Source of the DNA: JBOGZD01 sp050697155 | GTDB lineage: Bacteria; Actinomycetota; Thermoleophilia; Solirubrobacterales; 70-9 | DNA length: 31,002 nt | Direction: 5' to 3' | Assembly (NCBI GenBank): GCA_050697155.1 | Contig: JBOGZD010000020.1 | Location: 1 to 31,002, forward strand | Shown here: positions 29,677-31,002 of the stretch, one piece after another | Numbering within the stretch: the first letter of the stretch is position 1 | How the letters are laid out: each line of letters begins with the position of its first letter | Made by a program: the position numbers and the translations under genes | Notes under the pieces: model-generated | The model's input: the letters and a program-made list of their open reading frames with translations, nothing else | Told to the model about the DNA's origin: nothing | The model's database searches: none

Positions 29677-30882
29677 TCACCGGGCGACGACGTCGGCCAG
29701 CGCTCCGGCGACCGCCTCGTTGAAGCTCTCCTCAGTGTGTGCGCGCGCGGCATCGAGTCCGCCCGCGCGCAGAGTGCGCCGAAGCCCGTCGTCGTCGGCG
29801 AGCCGGCGGACTGCGGCGGCCAGCGCCGTGGGAGAGTCGTGGGGCTCGAACAGCAGGCAGTTCTCGCCGTCGCGCAGGTACTCGGCCGACCCGCCGGTCC
29901 CGGTCGCGACCACCGGGCGGCCGACCGACATCGCCTCGAGCGGGACGAGGCCCCAGGGCTCCGGCCAGAGGACGGGAAACAGGACCGCGTCGGCCTCGGC
30001 ATAGGCCGCGCCGACGCGGTCCCGCGGGAGCACCTCGAAGCTCACCCTGGCCGCGAACCCTAGGTCGGCGACGAGACGGCGGAGGCGCTCGGCGTAGTCG
30101 CGATCGCCGGAGCCGATCACCCGCAGCGTCGCTTGCTCGAGGTCGGCGAGAGCACGGATCGCGGTCTCGATCCCCTTGCGCTCGTCGATCCTGCCGAGGT
30201 ACAGCAGCCGGCCTTGCCACGGCCGCTCCGGGGCGACCGGGAACGACGGGCGATCGACGCCGCCGTGGGCCACCTCCGAGTCGAAGGGGTCGACGCCGGC
30301 GGCACGCGCCCGTTCGCGAAGGTAGTCGCTGACGAAGACCCAGCGGGCCGCCCCGGCGAGGTCGAGCGCGGTCGGTACGCCGCTCAGTCTCTCGACCGCG
30401 AGGGCGAGAGCGAGGGGGCGGCCGAAGGCCCGCTGCCAGGCGTCGACCCGGGGCCCGTAGCCGAGCCACTCGTCGACCACGACCCCGACCGCCGGCATCC
30501 CGAGCCGGCGGCCCCGCTCCACCAGCGACATCGACATCCCCCCCATCGCCCACCAGCAGACCGCGTCCGGCCGCAGCTCGTCGAGGTGGCGCTCGAGCGT
30601 CGCGAGGTTGGAGCGCTCGATCCGCAGGCGCTTGCCGAGGCCGCGTCTGGGGAACTCGTGGTCGTACCAGTACCAGCGCAGCTCACGGTGCGCATCGGGG
30701 TCCTCCGGGAATGCCGCGTCGGGTTCGGGCTCGCGGTGGTCGGTGGTCAGGACCCGCACCTCCGCTCCGCGGGCGCGAAGGTGCTCGACGCTCGAGCGCC
30801 ACATCAGCTCATAGCCGCCGAGGTGATGAGGCGGGTACATGTTGCCGACGGTGAGGACGCGGAGCTCTCGCGCGACCGGCAT
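29677..30882 (-). CDS. Glycosyltransferase family 4
   Basis: A 401-aa GT-B enzyme. The N-terminal domain starts LRVLTVGNMYPPHHLGGYE, the Gly-rich loop of GT4 proteins that contacts acceptor and donor. The C-terminal Rossmann domain has LLYLGRIDERKGIETAIRAL, VIGSGDRDYAERL, and the EX7E donor motif in PEPWGLVPLEAMSVGRPVVATGTGGSAEYLRDGENCLLF. The enzyme is retaining and works on the cytoplasmic side. The ATG at 30882 has only a poorly spaced TACGGT (4 nt before), so the promoter is unclear. The acceptor and donor are unknown. It is probably part of the same glycan assembly series. Confidence 0.92.
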   Translation of the reverse strand: MPVARELRVLTVGNMYPPHHLGGYELMWRSSVEHLRARGAEVRVLTTDHREPEPDAAFPEDPDAHRELRWYWYDHEFPRRGLGKRLRIERSNLATLERHLDELRPDAVCWWAMGGMSMSLVERGRRLGMPAVGVVVDEWLGYGPRVDAWQRAFGRPLALALAVERLSGVPTALDLAGAARWVFVSDYLRERARAAGVDPFDSEVAHGGVDRPSFPVAPERPWQGRLLYLGRIDERKGIETAIRALADLEQATLRVIGSGDRDYAERLRRLVADLGFAARVSFEVLPRDRVGAAYAEADAVLFPVLWPEPWGLVPLEAMSVGRPVVATGTGGSAEYLRDGENCLLFEPHDSPTALAAAVRRLADDDGLRRTLRAGGLDAARAHTEESFNEAVAGALADVVAR

Positions 30883-30898
30883 CTAGACCGTATGGCCC

Positions 30899-30995
30899 GC
30901 CGGACGCTGCCGTCCGGCTGAGCGAGTAGAAACGACAGTCGGCACCCGCCCGGAAGCGCGGCGGGTGCATACGCCGCGAGCTGCCACTCGCGGCG
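30899..30995. repeat. Three consecutive perfect stem-loops at the right edge
   Basis: Stem 1 is GCCGGAC/GTCCGGC (30899-30905 with 30912-30918). Stem 2 is GCACCCGC/GCGGGTGC (30942-30949 with 30961-30968). Stem 3 is CGCCGCGAG/CTCGCGGCG (30972-30980 with 30987-30995). Loops are 6, 11 and 6 nt. There are no T-runs. The region lies upstream of the GT4 gene and may be a structured RNA, a terminator of a gene beyond the edge, or binding sites. Confidence 0.5.
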
Positions 30996-31002
30996 AGGCC
31001 AC

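Noticed and set aside
1..31002. tRNA, rRNA and CRISPR arrays
   Set aside because: I looked for T-arm motifs, clover-leaf pairing and regularly spaced direct repeats and found none.

Overview
The window is very GC-rich, uses GTG, TTG and probably CTG starts freely, and is densely packed. It carries a guaB3-guaA pair, an HU gene and a PBP5-type carboxypeptidase. This fits a Gram-positive high-GC actinobacterium; the class Thermoleophilia is my best guess, but the sequence alone does not prove it.

Layout. Positions 1-377 hold no gene I can support. On the minus strand, 378-1399 is a secreted alpha/beta-hydrolase lipoprotein split by a one-base frameshift. A 254-bp non-coding element with terminal inverted repeats and a 9-bp target duplication (1402-1655) separates it from guaA (1688-3316) and guaB3 (3309-4514). 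Two related SAM methyltransferases follow (4562-6135), divergent from a sulfatase-superfamily gene (6208-7644). A coupled minus-strand housekeeping and cell-wall series then runs from HU (13286) through pyrF, a LysM membrane protein, a methyltransferase, a D-Ala-D-Ala carboxypeptidase and a glycosyltransferase to a PfkB sugar kinase (7668).

From 13376 to the right end the strand flips every one to three genes. The content is that of a surface-glycan locus: a glycosidase-like lipoprotein, a polyprenyl-phosphate glycosyltransferase, a sulfotransferase with a frameshifted 3' end, a second sulfatase-superfamily protein, an oligosaccharide flippase, three further glycosyltransferases, a hexapeptide acyltransferase, an SDR epimerase, RmlD, RmlC and several methyltransferases.

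How it fits together. RmlC and RmlD and the epimerase would supply nucleotide sugars. The glycosyltransferases and the flippase would build and export a polymer. Methyl, acyl and sulfo groups would decorate it. Nine methyltransferases lie in the window, and five of them share a WYHTxEL...TPGxxDLR signature. They look like lineage-specific paralogs dispersed through the locus. This is the most system-like feature here.

Regulation. Almost every first gene of a transcription unit has a TANNNT box 6-10 nt before its start codon and no Shine-Dalgarno sequence, pointing to pervasive leaderless or near-leaderless transcription. In one case two divergent genes share the four bases CATG as back-to-back start codons. 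In another, divergent -10 boxes overlap.
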